From Paludibacteraceae bacterium (lineage in GTDB: Bacteria > Bacteroidota > Bacteroidia > Bacteroidales > Paludibacteraceae), in the NCBI GenBank assembly GCA_017478225.1, contig JAFVDX010000027.1, positions 1-36,722 of the forward strand: a stretch of 36,722 bases of DNA, written 5' to 3'. The notes under the pieces were generated by a model. It was not told the origin of the DNA and did not search any database. It saw only the letters and a program-made list of their open reading frames with translations. The stretch's first letter is position 1. Each line of letters starts with the position of its first letter. Made by a program: the position numbers and the translations under genes. Of this stretch, positions 7,838 to 16,200 are shown piece by piece.

Positions 7838-8017
7838 TCATTTGGTATCGCTATTGTGCTCTACAAATTGTTCTATAGAATCAAAAATATCTTGCCTATC
7901 AGTTGGGATTTCTATTAGGTCATTGGCGGAAACATTGGCAATAATAATAAACAATAAAGTAATTATTGTAAATGCTATAATGGCTCCTGCAATAAATTTA
8001 GTTTCTTTATTTGTCAT
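7838..8017 (-). CDS. 59-aa single-pass membrane protein, unknown
   Basis: On the minus strand, ATG 8017 opens a frame of 59 codons ending in TGA at 7840-7838. The product begins MTNKETKFIAGAII, has one hydrophobic segment (about residues 8-27, ending LLFIIIA) and a polar tail rich in Asp and Glu. It starts four bases after the stop of the small exported protein and stops four bases before the ATG of the esterase. This tight packing supports it as a real translated gene rather than a gap. No family recognised. It is shorter than usual annotation cut-offs and easily missed. Confidence 0.6.
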   Translation of the reverse strand: MTNKETKFIAGAIIAFTIITLLFIIIANVSANDLIEIPTDRQDIFDSIEQFVEHNSDTK

Positions 8018-8021
8018 TGTT

Positions 8022-8354
8022 CTAAAAATAAGTTCTAAAAGTAATCATTATGGCTGAACCGCTTTTGGGTGTTGTGCATAATTCTCCATAAGGGCACGCG
8101 GTAGGACTGAACATTGCAAACCATTTCGGGGCCATTCCTATCACACCATTTACTTGCGACATACTCATACCTATATCTACAAGTAAATTGGATGTAATTC
8201 GAGGTAACACAATGTCGAAGTATATCCTACCTTTTCCTACCTGACCGCCAAACAAACCCTTGTCCGTCTTACCAAAGTGAGGCGATTCTATGCCATTGGC
8301 GGCGAGGTTTATACTCAAAATAAGAGCCGCTACCCATATAAGAAGTCGTTTCAT
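8022..8354 (-). CDS. Small exported protein of unknown function, beta-rich
   Basis: The 110-aa product has a clear signal peptide (MKRLLIWVAALILSINLAANG). The rest has alternating hydrophobic residues and ends in MITFRTYF. A terminal Phe after such a strand is typical of outer-membrane beta-barrel proteins, so a small barrel or a shortened barrel protein is possible. Two Cys (ACPYGELC) could form a disulfide. The start codon lies inside the 3' end of the glycosyltransferase gene, an 86-bp overlap in another frame; the signal peptide argues that the start is real. No known family recognised. Confidence 0.65.
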   Translation of the reverse strand: MKRLLIWVAALILSINLAANGIESPHFGKTDKGLFGGQVGKGRIYFDIVLPRITSNLLVDIGMSMSQVNGVIGMAPKWFAMFSPTACPYGELCTTPKSGSAIMITFRTYF

Positions 8355-9522
8355 TGTCCTTTATTTCTTGTTTTAACATATCCTCAAATTGTTCAACGGA
8401 GGCTGCAAGACTATATTTTCTTCCAGCCAAGCGATACTGCTCCTCCATATAGCGGCGCTCATGTGGATGATCTAGCCAATAGTCAATAGCGCGCGCAAGG
8501 TCTTTAGGATTGCCCGGAATAAACAAACTGCGACCGTCTAAGGCAAATTGAGGTGTTGCACTAACTTCACTATTGGCTATCACAGGAACCAAACCTGTAG
8601 CAAAGGCTTCTATACAACTGATAGCCTCACTTTCCATATCTGAAGCATGCACATACAAGTCGGTTTCTAATAAGTGTTTTATTAGTTCATCACGACCTAC
8701 ATAAATAAATTGAGGCTGATGTTTTAGTGCTTTACCTAATTCAACATACTTGTCATACTCCGGACCACGACCCGCAAAGACCAATTGTATTCTGTCAGCA
8801 TACTTACTATACTTCACCGCGTTAATGATCACATCCTGACGCTTTTCCTGTGATAATCTGCCTATCATCATAATCTTGAATACCTTATTCCCCTTCTCTT
8901 GAGAGATGGATTGGTCGTAGGCATCCTTTTTTCTCTCTCCTGCTTCCATAAATGCGTCCTGAATTCCATTGGAAATAGGATGAATCTTTGCCGTATAACC
9001 GCGCTTTGCAATCATATCGCCCATAAATTTAGACGGAACATGTACATGACGCACACGATTGTAGATATTCCGGCGAAAAGAACGATAGAACATTTCATTA
9101 AACCAATCAACTTTACCCATGCTGACAGACGAAGTCATGTTCTCAGGCTGAATATGAAACGCAGCAGTCACCGGTTTATGCACTTTGTTACAATAATTGA
9201 TAGCCTCCATAGAAATGCCAAAGGGTACAAATACATGAACTATATCTGCCCAATCGCAGGCCATACGGACAACTCGTTTATCATTATAGGCAAAACTGAA
9301 ATCGTGTTTGTCACATAGCGGTTGAAAAATGGGAATATGGAACTTGGTCGTAGTAAAATCGCCATCTGTCATGTTCGTTTTTCCTGCATCAGCAGGACTA
9401 TCCCAACACAAGACTTTCACTTCATGACCACGCTTGCGAAGTTCGCCGGCAAAACGCTGAGCAGAAATAGATGTGCCATTGTTGGTCGTGTAAAAACTGT
9501 CTATTACGAATAATATTTTCAT
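8269..9522 (-). CDS. Glycosyltransferase family 4
   Basis: The 417-aa protein starts MKILFVIDSFYTTNNGTSISA, the nucleotide-sugar enzyme pattern with an N-terminal Rossmann half and the glycine of the NGTS loop. MIGRLSQEKRQDVII (about residue 217) opens the donor-binding half. The E-x7-E motif is present in MESEAISCIEAFATGLVPV (about 317-335). These GT-B retaining enzymes transfer a sugar to lipid or polysaccharide; donor and acceptor are not predictable. The C-terminus runs past the usual helix and overlaps the next gene by 86 bp, so a short extension produced by frame drift is possible. Divergent from the AraC regulator. Confidence 0.9.
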   Translation of the reverse strand: MKILFVIDSFYTTNNGTSISAQRFAGELRKRGHEVKVLCWDSPADAGKTNMTDGDFTTTKFHIPIFQPLCDKHDFSFAYNDKRVVRMACDWADIVHVFVPFGISMEAINYCNKVHKPVTAAFHIQPENMTSSVSMGKVDWFNEMFYRSFRRNIYNRVRHVHVPSKFMGDMIAKRGYTAKIHPISNGIQDAFMEAGERKKDAYDQSISQEKGNKVFKIMMIGRLSQEKRQDVIINAVKYSKYADRIQLVFAGRGPEYDKYVELGKALKHQPQFIYVGRDELIKHLLETDLYVHASDMESEAISCIEAFATGLVPVIANSEVSATPQFALDGRSLFIPGNPKDLARAIDYWLDHPHERRYMEEQYRLAGRKYSLAASVEQFEDMLKQEIKDNETTSYMGSGSYFEYKPRRQWHRIASLW

Positions 9523-9561
9523 AAAATATAGTTAAATATAGTATTTTCTCAAAATCGGGTG

Positions 9562-9590
9562 CAAAAGTACAATATATCAATAAAAACAAA
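9562..9590 (-). promoter_or_regulatory. Probable promoter of the glycosyltransferase cluster
   Basis: The minus strand has TTTG (9590-9587) then TACTTTTG (9569-9562). The gap is 17 nt, shorter than the usual 19-21, so the -33 box is uncertain. It faces away from the AraC promoter in the same 166-bp gap. Confidence 0.5.
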
Positions 9591-9634
9591 TTTGTCTTAA
9601 ATATGCATAAATTGTTCTGATTCTATGAAAATTA

Positions 9635-9666
9635 TTTGTTAGTATCGTAAAATTGTTATATCTTTG
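9635..9666 (+). promoter_or_regulatory. Promoter of the AraC-family gene
   Basis: TTTG (9635-9638), 20 nt, TATCTTTG (9659-9666). Transcription would begin near 9673, which excludes the earlier in-frame start at 9653 and supports ATG 9689. Confidence 0.8.
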
Positions 9667-9688
9667 CAACCTAATTGTTCTGATTCGT

Positions 9689-10588
9689 ATGCAGCATATT
9701 CCCGACGAAAACAACATTCTGACCGATTACTCAGGTTTCAAGTGGATGAGTTTTATCCCTGGAGAGACATCTGTGGATGACATTTCTGTGATGAAGATCA
9801 GTACTACGCAGGGGCGTTTTGCCAGTTATATTATTCCGGAGAATTTCAATGCCCCCACTTATTGCATCCAAATAATTACAAGTGGTTTTATGCATGCTGA
9901 CATTAACCATCAGCATTATAAAGTCGAAACGAACGGAGGTTTCCTGACTACACCTGATTTCTTAATGGGACGACCAAAAGATACTGATAATCATGTGGAA
10001 TTATATTGTCTGGCTCTCTCGCGCAAGTTCATGCAGGACATGAATATACAATTTCCGCTTTCGCTAATTTCTTATGTTTATGTTCACCCCACGTGGCAGA
10101 TGAGTTCGCAGAAAACACAACGATCCGTGCAATATATGGAACTGCTGCGCGAAGTGGTTGCAGAAAACAACCGAGAAGCAGCCTTGCTACTGGTCAACTC
10201 CTTCTTCCACTATCTGTCGGGGGAAGTCGCCCATGATATGACAATCATGACTGCCATGTCACGCAATGAGGAAATAACCGGTCGTTTTATGCACCTTGTG
10301 GACACTTATTGTGAACAGCAGCATTCACTCGACTGGTATGCCGACCAACTTTGTCTTTCTACACGCTATGTGGCGAATACTGTCAAAGAAACGCTCGGTA
10401 TGACAGCCAGTGCTTGTTTAGAACGCGCACTTATGCAAAGAGCAAAAACATTACTCTATACAACTAATAAATCCATTCAGGAAATTGCCGACCAACTCGG
10501 TTTCCAAAACCAATCACATTTTGGCACTTTCTTCAAACGACACGAAAGTATATCACCCGCTGCATTTCGCAAAAATTCTTCCAAATAA
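9689..10588 (+). CDS. AraC-family transcriptional regulator
   Basis: The 299-aa protein has an N-terminal sensing half of cupin type (ISTTQGRFASYIIPENF, FMHADINHQHYKVETNGGFLTTPD). The C-terminal half, about residues 190-295, has two helix-turn-helix units: LDWYADQLCLSTRYVANTVK, then KSIQEIADQLGFQNQSHFGTFFKRHESISPAAFRK, the classic AraC signature. It binds DNA and controls a nearby or distant operon, most likely in response to a small molecule. It is divergent from the glycosyltransferase cluster, a natural first target. ATG 9689 is chosen because the promoter covers the earlier start. Confidence 0.93.
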   Translation: MQHIPDENNILTDYSGFKWMSFIPGETSVDDISVMKISTTQGRFASYIIPENFNAPTYCIQIITSGFMHADINHQHYKVETNGGFLTTPDFLMGRPKDTDNHVELYCLALSRKFMQDMNIQFPLSLISYVYVHPTWQMSSQKTQRSVQYMELLREVVAENNREAALLLVNSFFHYLSGEVAHDMTIMTAMSRNEEITGRFMHLVDTYCEQQHSLDWYADQLCLSTRYVANTVKETLGMTASACLERALMQRAKTLLYTTNKSIQEIADQLGFQNQSHFGTFFKRHESISPAAFRKNSSK

Positions 10589-10598
10589 AAAAATACAA

Positions 10599-10629
10599 TT
10601 TGATAAATGAAATAAAAGGTGTACCTTTG
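10599..10629 (+). promoter_or_regulatory. Promoter of the 318-aa hypothetical gene
   Basis: TTTG (10599-10602), 19 nt, TACCTTTG (10622-10629). It gives a leader of about 80 nt before ATG 10715. Confidence 0.8.
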
Positions 10630-10714
10630 CGCAACTTCTCAAAAGAGTATTCGTAATAATGATTCGTTGTCTCGATAAAATTGATGCCCGATCTTATTAA
10701 TTTTATTTACTTAA

Positions 10715-11671
10715 ATGCAAATAGTTATGACAACAAAACAATTACGCGAACTTCGCAAAGTAAACCCCATGCAGTTTTGGGATGCACTTTACTCACTAAT
10801 AGTTGATGAGTATCCATTGGTCATTCAATGGATTATGAGTTCAATACCGTATGCTGTTGGGGCTCTGCAAAGAGAGTTTGACCCAATGGCTCCGCTCTCT
10901 CAATATATCATGCCGATTAATACGGATAATGGTGTATTTAATTTCAAGTATTCTGTACATTGGGTAGCGCATAATGAAGCACAGACACGCAATCCGATTC
11001 CGATTATTATTGCCTATTACCCTATGCCATGTGAGTCATGGTTTACTCTGCTCTTATTGCAAGATGATAATGGGAAACTCAATATGGAGGTGTTCCCACC
11101 ACATTATTTCAAGCAATTTGTAGAGCGTAAAACACGATTTACAACTCACCATTTAGGCGATGATATATCGCGTGAGTTTGCTGAACCAGACTTGAAGAAA
11201 TGGCTGCAAGACTGGGATTGGGAGCGAAAAACCAAACATCGTATTCCTGCATTTGAACAAAACAACTCACCGAAACATTTTTCTAATACTATTTGGACAG
11301 ACCTTCAGTGCTTGGACTATTACTTAGTGTCTGATTTCCTGCATTTCAATAAGTATGTCTTTTCTGAGCATAATCCATCAGCGTTAGCAAGTCGTTATAG
11401 GGTACTGGTTGAGGGTGATGCCAACAAAAAAGTTAAGCAATGGGTTTCTGTTTGGCCGTATGGAGTGAGTTTCAGCGAAGATATAGGTGAGCGGGTGATG
11501 ATGCACAAGACTTATGTCAGTATGCCAATGCTTCAACCAGACCAAATAAACGCTCTCCTACCTATTATAAGGGATGTATGGAAAAATGCTTTTGAAACTT
11601 TTCCTGAGCAATATCTGCCCCTCCATTTGCTTGATGATATCTCGCTTCAAGATGCATTAAGAGAATTATGA
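10715..11671 (+). CDS. Hypothetical protein, 318 aa, unrecognised
   Basis: No family is recognised. The protein has no signal peptide or membrane segment and looks cytoplasmic. It is rich in Trp and other aromatics (FWDALYSLIVDEYPLVIQWI, WLQDWDWERKTKHR, VKQWVSVWPYGVSF). A middle stretch has alternating hydrophobic residues that suggest beta structure (PIPIIIAYYPMPCESWFTLLLLQDD). Either M1 or M5 (ATG 10727) could be the start. It has its own good promoter and stands alone between an AraC regulator and a TPR protein. Codon use is like its neighbours, with no sign of decay. Confidence 0.75.
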   Translation: MQIVMTTKQLRELRKVNPMQFWDALYSLIVDEYPLVIQWIMSSIPYAVGALQREFDPMAPLSQYIMPINTDNGVFNFKYSVHWVAHNEAQTRNPIPIIIAYYPMPCESWFTLLLLQDDNGKLNMEVFPPHYFKQFVERKTRFTTHHLGDDISREFAEPDLKKWLQDWDWERKTKHRIPAFEQNNSPKHFSNTIWTDLQCLDYYLVSDFLHFNKYVFSEHNPSALASRYRVLVEGDANKKVKQWVSVWPYGVSFSEDIGERVMMHKTYVSMPMLQPDQINALLPIIRDVWKNAFETFPEQYLPLHLLDDISLQDALREL

Positions 11672-12035
11672 TATATGTCGTGTTTGTATTTTATTCCGTA
11701 TCTTATTCCATCTATAATATAATTTGTAAATTCCATTAGTAAATGCAACTTTTAGGTTCAAAAGGTTGTGTAAAGAGAAAGAATAGATTTTATTTAGCGA
11801 AAGAGAGAGCAAAAAAATGCTCCTCTACTTCGCCTTAAAGAGAAAATTTGTTTATCTATGTGCCTCCTTCTAAAAAGTAATAAAGATGGAACAAATTATC
11901 AAAGCACAAAGGTACACAATTTTTGTGATGTACCATTATGGCTTAGTTACATTTGGGGGTTGAATCTTTAAGTGCTGTAATATCTGTCTGTTTTTTGGCA
12001 TAGTAATTGAAACATAAAGGAAAAATGATTGAGAA
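11672..12035 (+). other. 364-bp intergenic region with an imperfect hairpin and a promoter
   Basis: GCGAA (11797-11801) pairs with TTCGC (11829-11833); between them AGAG/CTCT and AGC/GCT extend an imperfect stem around an A-rich loop, and TTTA/TAAA outside may lengthen it. No T-run follows, so it is not a standard terminator. A promoter-like pair occurs further right. I see no coding potential or tRNA. Confidence 0.5.
11922..11955 (+). promoter_or_regulatory. Possible promoter of the TPR protein gene
   Basis: TTTG (11922-11925), 22 nt, TACATTTG (11948-11955). The spacing is slightly long. The leader to ATG 12036 would be about 75 nt. Confidence 0.5.
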
Positions 12036-12800
12036 ATGAAAAAAATCAGATATATAATTTCCCTTTTCATACTACTTGCGGTGCCTTGTTTAGCACAGTT
12101 TTCAGACGATGATTTATATGCTTCTTATTTGAAACAAGATATGAGTTATTGGGGAAAATACATAAGGAATGCAGATTTTTCCCATGCTGATAATGCGGAA
12201 AAGGAGCGTATATTGAATTATAGTTATGGATATATAGCCTATGCTGTAAGTGAAAAGGAGAGTGATGCAGAGCAACTGCTTGAGGTGTATAAAAACAGGT
12301 TGGATGAGGTTAAAGGCGAAATAGCCGAGGCGCATAGGTTGACTTATTTATCTGCTTATTACGCTTATGCGATTAACTATAACAAATTAAAGTTTCTTAC
12401 CTATGGAAAAGAAACTATTTCGCTTTCTGAACAAGCCGTGGAGAATGATAATAAATGCCCATTAGCATTGTCGTTAAGAGGAAATATATTGTTTTATTGT
12501 CCTCGATTTTTTGGTGGTGATAAACAAAAAGCATTAGACAATTTTTTGTTGGCAGAAAAGCAATATAAATCCAGAAACGATACCAAGAATTGGAATTACA
12601 TGGCGTTACAACTAACTATTGCCCAGTGTTATGAAAAATTAGGTGATAAACAAGAGGCATTACGCAGAAGCAAGGAGATGCTGGTCATGGAACCTGAATT
12701 TAAGTATGTAAGAGATGTCTATCTACCTAAATTGGAGGGTAAGAAGGTGAAAAATGAAGCGGATGTGACGGGGAAATTGACAAATATGATTTTAGAGTAA
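12036..12800 (+). CDS. Exported tetratricopeptide-repeat-like protein
   Basis: The 254-aa protein has a signal peptide (MKKIRYIISLFILLAVPCLAQ, likely cut before Gln-Phe). No good lipobox is present, since the Cys is preceded by V-P. The mature part is helical: ILNYSYGYIAYAVSEKESDAEQLLEVY, ISLSEQAVENDNKCPLALSLRGNILFY and MALQLTIAQCYEKLGDKQEALRRSKEML fit TPR or TPR-like helix pairs. Such periplasmic proteins usually act as scaffolds; the partner is unknown. It precedes lpxK by 55 bp, so the two may share a transcript. Confidence 0.75.
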   Translation: MKKIRYIISLFILLAVPCLAQFSDDDLYASYLKQDMSYWGKYIRNADFSHADNAEKERILNYSYGYIAYAVSEKESDAEQLLEVYKNRLDEVKGEIAEAHRLTYLSAYYAYAINYNKLKFLTYGKETISLSEQAVENDNKCPLALSLRGNILFYCPRFFGGDKQKALDNFLLAEKQYKSRNDTKNWNYMALQLTIAQCYEKLGDKQEALRRSKEMLVMEPEFKYVRDVYLPKLEGKKVKNEADVTGKLTNMILE

Positions 12801-12855
12801 TTTTTCTGTTGAATAAAGAAATCTAAATAAGTAACAATTGATTTGATAATTATTC

Positions 12856-13821
12856 ATGTGGTTAGCAAGCAAGATATATGGTCTGATAATACATTGTAGA
12901 AATTGGCTATATGACAAAGGTGTGCTTAAATCATATAAGGCTATTTTGCCCACGATATGTATAGGCAATTTGGCGATAGGTGGAACAGGTAAAACTCCGC
13001 ATACTGAGCATTTCGCAAGATTGCTAACTAATAGTGGCTACAAAGTGGCAATTCTGTCGAGAGGTTATCATCGTAAGACAAAAGGTTTCAGGATAGTTGA
13101 TGCAAATTCTACGGCGGCTGAGGTGGGTGATGAACCACTGCAGATGTATAAAAACTCCGGAGTGATAGTGGCTGTGTGTAAAGATAGGCTACGAGGAGTG
13201 AGGATACTGAAAGATACTTTTCCCGATTTGCAGTTGGTTTTGCTTGATGATGCGATGCAATATCGGCGTTTGATTCCATCGCTGACAATAATGCTCACTG
13301 CGGCAGATAATTTGTATACCACTGATAAAATGTTACCTTTGGGTAGGTTGAGGGACGAGAAGCAGTCTGTAAAACGAGCAAATATGGTGATCGTAAGTAA
13401 TGTATGTGATAATCTACCGCAGACTGACAACATAAATAATCGCGTGTTTTTCTCAAAAATCAGATATGAAAATTTGCGTCCGCTGCTTCCTATGTCAGTA
13501 CCTGACCATATATCAAAACCACTGATTGTGACCGGTATTGCTCAGCCAAAATCGATGATTGAATATTTAAGAAACGAATATAAGCAAGTAAAGGTGCTTA
13601 AGTTTGCTGACCATCATACCTTTAATTCTTCTGATTACAAAAAAATTTTTGGTTATAATGCAGACTATATAATAACAACTGAAAAAGACTCAATGCGATT
13701 ATCTTCGTCTGATTGTCCTAAAGACTTATTGAGCAAAACTTTTGTTCTTCCTATAAGTGTGGAATGTGATGAGGCAGATAAATTCTTGCTTGAAAGAGTG
13801 TCTGAACTTTTCAGTAATTAG
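12856..13821 (+). CDS. lpxK: Tetraacyldisaccharide 4'-kinase
   Basis: LpxK phosphorylates the 4' position of the lipid A disaccharide at the inner face of the inner membrane. The 321-aa protein has the family N-terminus (MWLASKIYGLIIHCRNWLYD, a membrane-associating helix). The P-loop IGGTGKTPHTEH (about residues 41-52) follows, then SRGYHRKTKGF and VGDEPLQMY. DDAMQYR holds the usual catalytic Asp region (here DDAMQYR where DDGFQHR is common). FADHHTF and TTEKDSMRL complete the fold. Length is normal. The 3' end lies 12 bp from the convergent recQ stop. Confidence 0.95.
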   Translation: MWLASKIYGLIIHCRNWLYDKGVLKSYKAILPTICIGNLAIGGTGKTPHTEHFARLLTNSGYKVAILSRGYHRKTKGFRIVDANSTAAEVGDEPLQMYKNSGVIVAVCKDRLRGVRILKDTFPDLQLVLLDDAMQYRRLIPSLTIMLTAADNLYTTDKMLPLGRLRDEKQSVKRANMVIVSNVCDNLPQTDNINNRVFFSKIRYENLRPLLPMSVPDHISKPLIVTGIAQPKSMIEYLRNEYKQVKVLKFADHHTFNSSDYKKIFGYNADYIITTEKDSMRLSSSDCPKDLLSKTFVLPISVECDEADKFLLERVSELFSN

Positions 13822-13833
13822 TTGCTGTATTCT

Positions 13834-15558
13834 CTATTTTTTTGCTTTCTTTTTCAGGCAAACATCACATTGCCCGCAACACTCACTTTTTGTTTCTCCA
13901 AAATACGACACCAACAACTGCGAGCGGCAGAATTGGTCTTGTTCTGCATATTCTAATATGGCTTTTAATCTATCAACATATCGTTCTTGACGATTTTTGT
14001 AAATATCATCTGTAATTTTGATATATTGAAGTGGTTGCCGCTCTAAAGGGTAGTTCAGATAAGGTGTTCGCAGCCGTGGAATAAATTTTATGATTCTTTG
14101 TCGCGACAGAGTTATCAATTCATCAACAAGTCGTTTGGGCATGATATTGAGGTCTTGCGCCAAGCGATTCTCATTGATAAAGACTGTATCTGCAAATATG
14201 CCTGTATAAGAGCGTAGTAGTGCATGGACAATTTTTTCTTGTAGAGTTGTGAGCGGGGTGGAGTAGAGTTGGTCTTTCTCGGTGATAAATTGCACTCTTG
14301 GGTTAGTTTCTGTCTCTTCAATATAGTTCACATATCCTGCGAGTGAAAGTATTTGCAGTGCGCTGTATGTTGGCAAGATAGGCAGATGTTTGTCTTTGCA
14401 GAAAGTGTCTATAGGAAATGCGAAAGTATGGTCGAGCCCTGAACCTATTCCTACCTCAAGCCAATCGCCTGCAGCCTCATATACTTTCAGTATAAAATCT
14501 GTTGAAGGATAATTGTCCGTTATTCGTTTTTTTAGTTTGGTTTTGTCAGATGGGTTATAGAGCAGCACGGCGTATGCTTTCTGTAGGTCTCTACCGGCTC
14601 TACCTGCTTCCTGAAAATAGGCTTCAATACTATCTGGCAAATCAAGATGAATCACGGTTCTGACATCAGGTTTGTCAATTCCCATTCCAAAAGCATTAGT
14701 GGCGACCATTACTCTAATTTGTCCTGACTTCCATTGCTCTTGTTTCTTGTCTTTTTCTTGATTGCTGATACCCGCATGAAAGTGCGTAGCAGAGATGCCC
14801 TCTTTGAGTAGATAATCGGCTGTCTCTTTGGTCTTTTGCCTATTCCTGACATATATTATACTGCTGCCATTAACTTTGCTGAGTATATTGAGCATTTGAG
14901 CAAGTTTATCTTCGGTGCGGCGGACAACATATACTAAATTCTCTCTGACAAATGATTTCTGAAAGATATTCCAATTGGGTTTCGTGCCTTTCACAGTTAG
15001 TCTTAATTGAATATCTTTTACTACTTCTTGGGTTGCAGTGGCAGTTAGTGCGAGTACTGGTGTGTTAGGGAAAAACTCTCTTATTGAGTTTATTTTCAGA
15101 TATGCAGGTCTGAAATCGTATCCCCATTGGCTGATACAATGGGCTTCATCAACAGTTATCATACTTACGGGTAACTGTTTGAATCGTCGAAGAAACTCTG
15201 CAGATTGCAGCCTTTCGGGTGAGATATAAAGAAATTTGTAGTTGCCGAATTGGCAGTTGTCGAATATCACATCCAATTCTCGGTGTAGTATTCCGGTATA
15301 TATCGCTTCTGCTTTGATGCCTAATTGTCGGAGATGTTGCACTTGGTCTTTCATGAGAGCAATAAGCGGTGTAATGACCACGCATAATCCCTCTTTCATG
15401 AGTGCCGGTACCTGAAAGCAAATGCTTTTGCCTCCTCCGGTAGGTAGCAAAGCCAGTGTGTCGGTGCCGGAGACAATGCTTGAAATAATATCTTCCTGCA
15501 GTGGGCGAAATTGGTTATAACCCCAATAACGATGCAATATGTCGAGGGCTTTTTCCAT
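13834..15558 (-). CDS. recQ: RecQ-type ATP-dependent DNA helicase
   Basis: The 574-aa protein unwinds DNA 3' to 5' in repair and recombination. FRPLQEDIISSIVSGTDTLALLPTGGGKS gives motif 0 and the Walker A box. ITVDEAHCISQWGYDFRPAY is the DEAH box with the RecQ-specific aromatic loop. VMVATNAFGMGIDKPDVRTVIHLDLPDSIEAYFQEAGRAGRD gives motifs V and VI. A zinc site lies at the C-terminus (CRSQ, CCGQCDVC). There is no room for an HRDC domain, making this the short form common as a second RecQ in Bacteroidetes. It follows the PAP2 gene by 15 bp and is probably last in the ddh-nadC-PAP2-recQ run. Confidence 0.93.
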   Translation of the reverse strand: MEKALDILHRYWGYNQFRPLQEDIISSIVSGTDTLALLPTGGGKSICFQVPALMKEGLCVVITPLIALMKDQVQHLRQLGIKAEAIYTGILHRELDVIFDNCQFGNYKFLYISPERLQSAEFLRRFKQLPVSMITVDEAHCISQWGYDFRPAYLKINSIREFFPNTPVLALTATATQEVVKDIQLRLTVKGTKPNWNIFQKSFVRENLVYVVRRTEDKLAQMLNILSKVNGSSIIYVRNRQKTKETADYLLKEGISATHFHAGISNQEKDKKQEQWKSGQIRVMVATNAFGMGIDKPDVRTVIHLDLPDSIEAYFQEAGRAGRDLQKAYAVLLYNPSDKTKLKKRITDNYPSTDFILKVYEAAGDWLEVGIGSGLDHTFAFPIDTFCKDKHLPILPTYSALQILSLAGYVNYIEETETNPRVQFITEKDQLYSTPLTTLQEKIVHALLRSYTGIFADTVFINENRLAQDLNIMPKRLVDELITLSRQRIIKFIPRLRTPYLNYPLERQPLQYIKITDDIYKNRQERYVDRLKAILEYAEQDQFCRSQLLVSYFGETKSECCGQCDVCLKKKAKK

Positions 15559-15573
15559 CTGACTACTGCTTAG

Positions 15574-16200
15574 TTAAAACAAAATAACGACAGGAAGAAG
15601 TTGAATAATGAGCCCTAAAAGAAGACCGCAAATCACCTGCATAGGTGTGTGAGAATTCAGATATATTCGTGCACACATTAGCAGAAGTGATAAAATAAGT
15701 AAGGTAGGAACAAACCATAGATTTACTATTCCGTTGTGCCATTGATATGCAGCCACACTGCCAATTAGTGCTCCCAATGCTGCAAGATGAATGCTTATTT
15801 TCCACCAATGATTGATAAGCATTATGGCGCACATAAGTATGGTTGCACTTACCAACATCGAGAGTAAGTAACCTGTTATACCCATTCTATACATATTCCA
15901 GCACCATATAATCATGCCAACGATTGTTGCCAGATAAACCATCTGTCTGTCCTCTTTGCGCGGCAAGGCAAGGTCTTTGCTATCGCTGTTTTTTACCTGA
16001 ATAAGTAGCATAACGATAGGCAATATACATGTTGTAACAAATGTTACGCCTATAAGCAGAGTTGCCGCAGAAAGGTAGTTAGGATTGAGCATTATATGAA
16101 TTTGTGCCCACACGAGCATGCAAATTGCGTATGTGGGCACAAAAACGGGGTGAAGGATAGCAGATAGTGCTAATGACAGATATTTATAAGTCTTTTGCAT
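15574..16200 (-). CDS. PAP2-family membrane phosphatase-like protein
   Basis: The 208-aa integral membrane protein has about six hydrophobic segments. WWKISIHLAALGALIG (about residues 131-146) corresponds to the KxSxHxxxxxG motif, and ARIYLNSHTPMQVICGLLLG (about 176-195) to the final PAP2 motif with its catalytic His. The family removes phosphate from lipid phosphates such as undecaprenyl diphosphate or PgP; which one is unknown. The first PAP2 motif is weak (LALPRKEDRQMVYLATIVG). ATG 16200 overlaps the nadC stop as TAATG, so translation is probably coupled. Confidence 0.8.
   Translation of the reverse strand: MQKTYKYLSLALSAILHPVFVPTYAICMLVWAQIHIMLNPNYLSAATLLIGVTFVTTCILPIVMLLIQVKNSDSKDLALPRKEDRQMVYLATIVGMIIWCWNMYRMGITGYLLSMLVSATILMCAIMLINHWWKISIHLAALGALIGSVAAYQWHNGIVNLWFVPTLLILSLLLMCARIYLNSHTPMQVICGLLLGLIIQLLPVVILF

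Noticed and set aside
7827..8057. 76-aa plus-strand frame opposite the 59-aa membrane peptide
   Set aside because: It is a shadow of the minus-strand cluster, with no signal or family pattern, and would overlap tightly packed genes.
9653..9688. Earlier start for the AraC regulator at 9653
   Set aside because: The -7 box at 9659-9666 lies downstream of that start.
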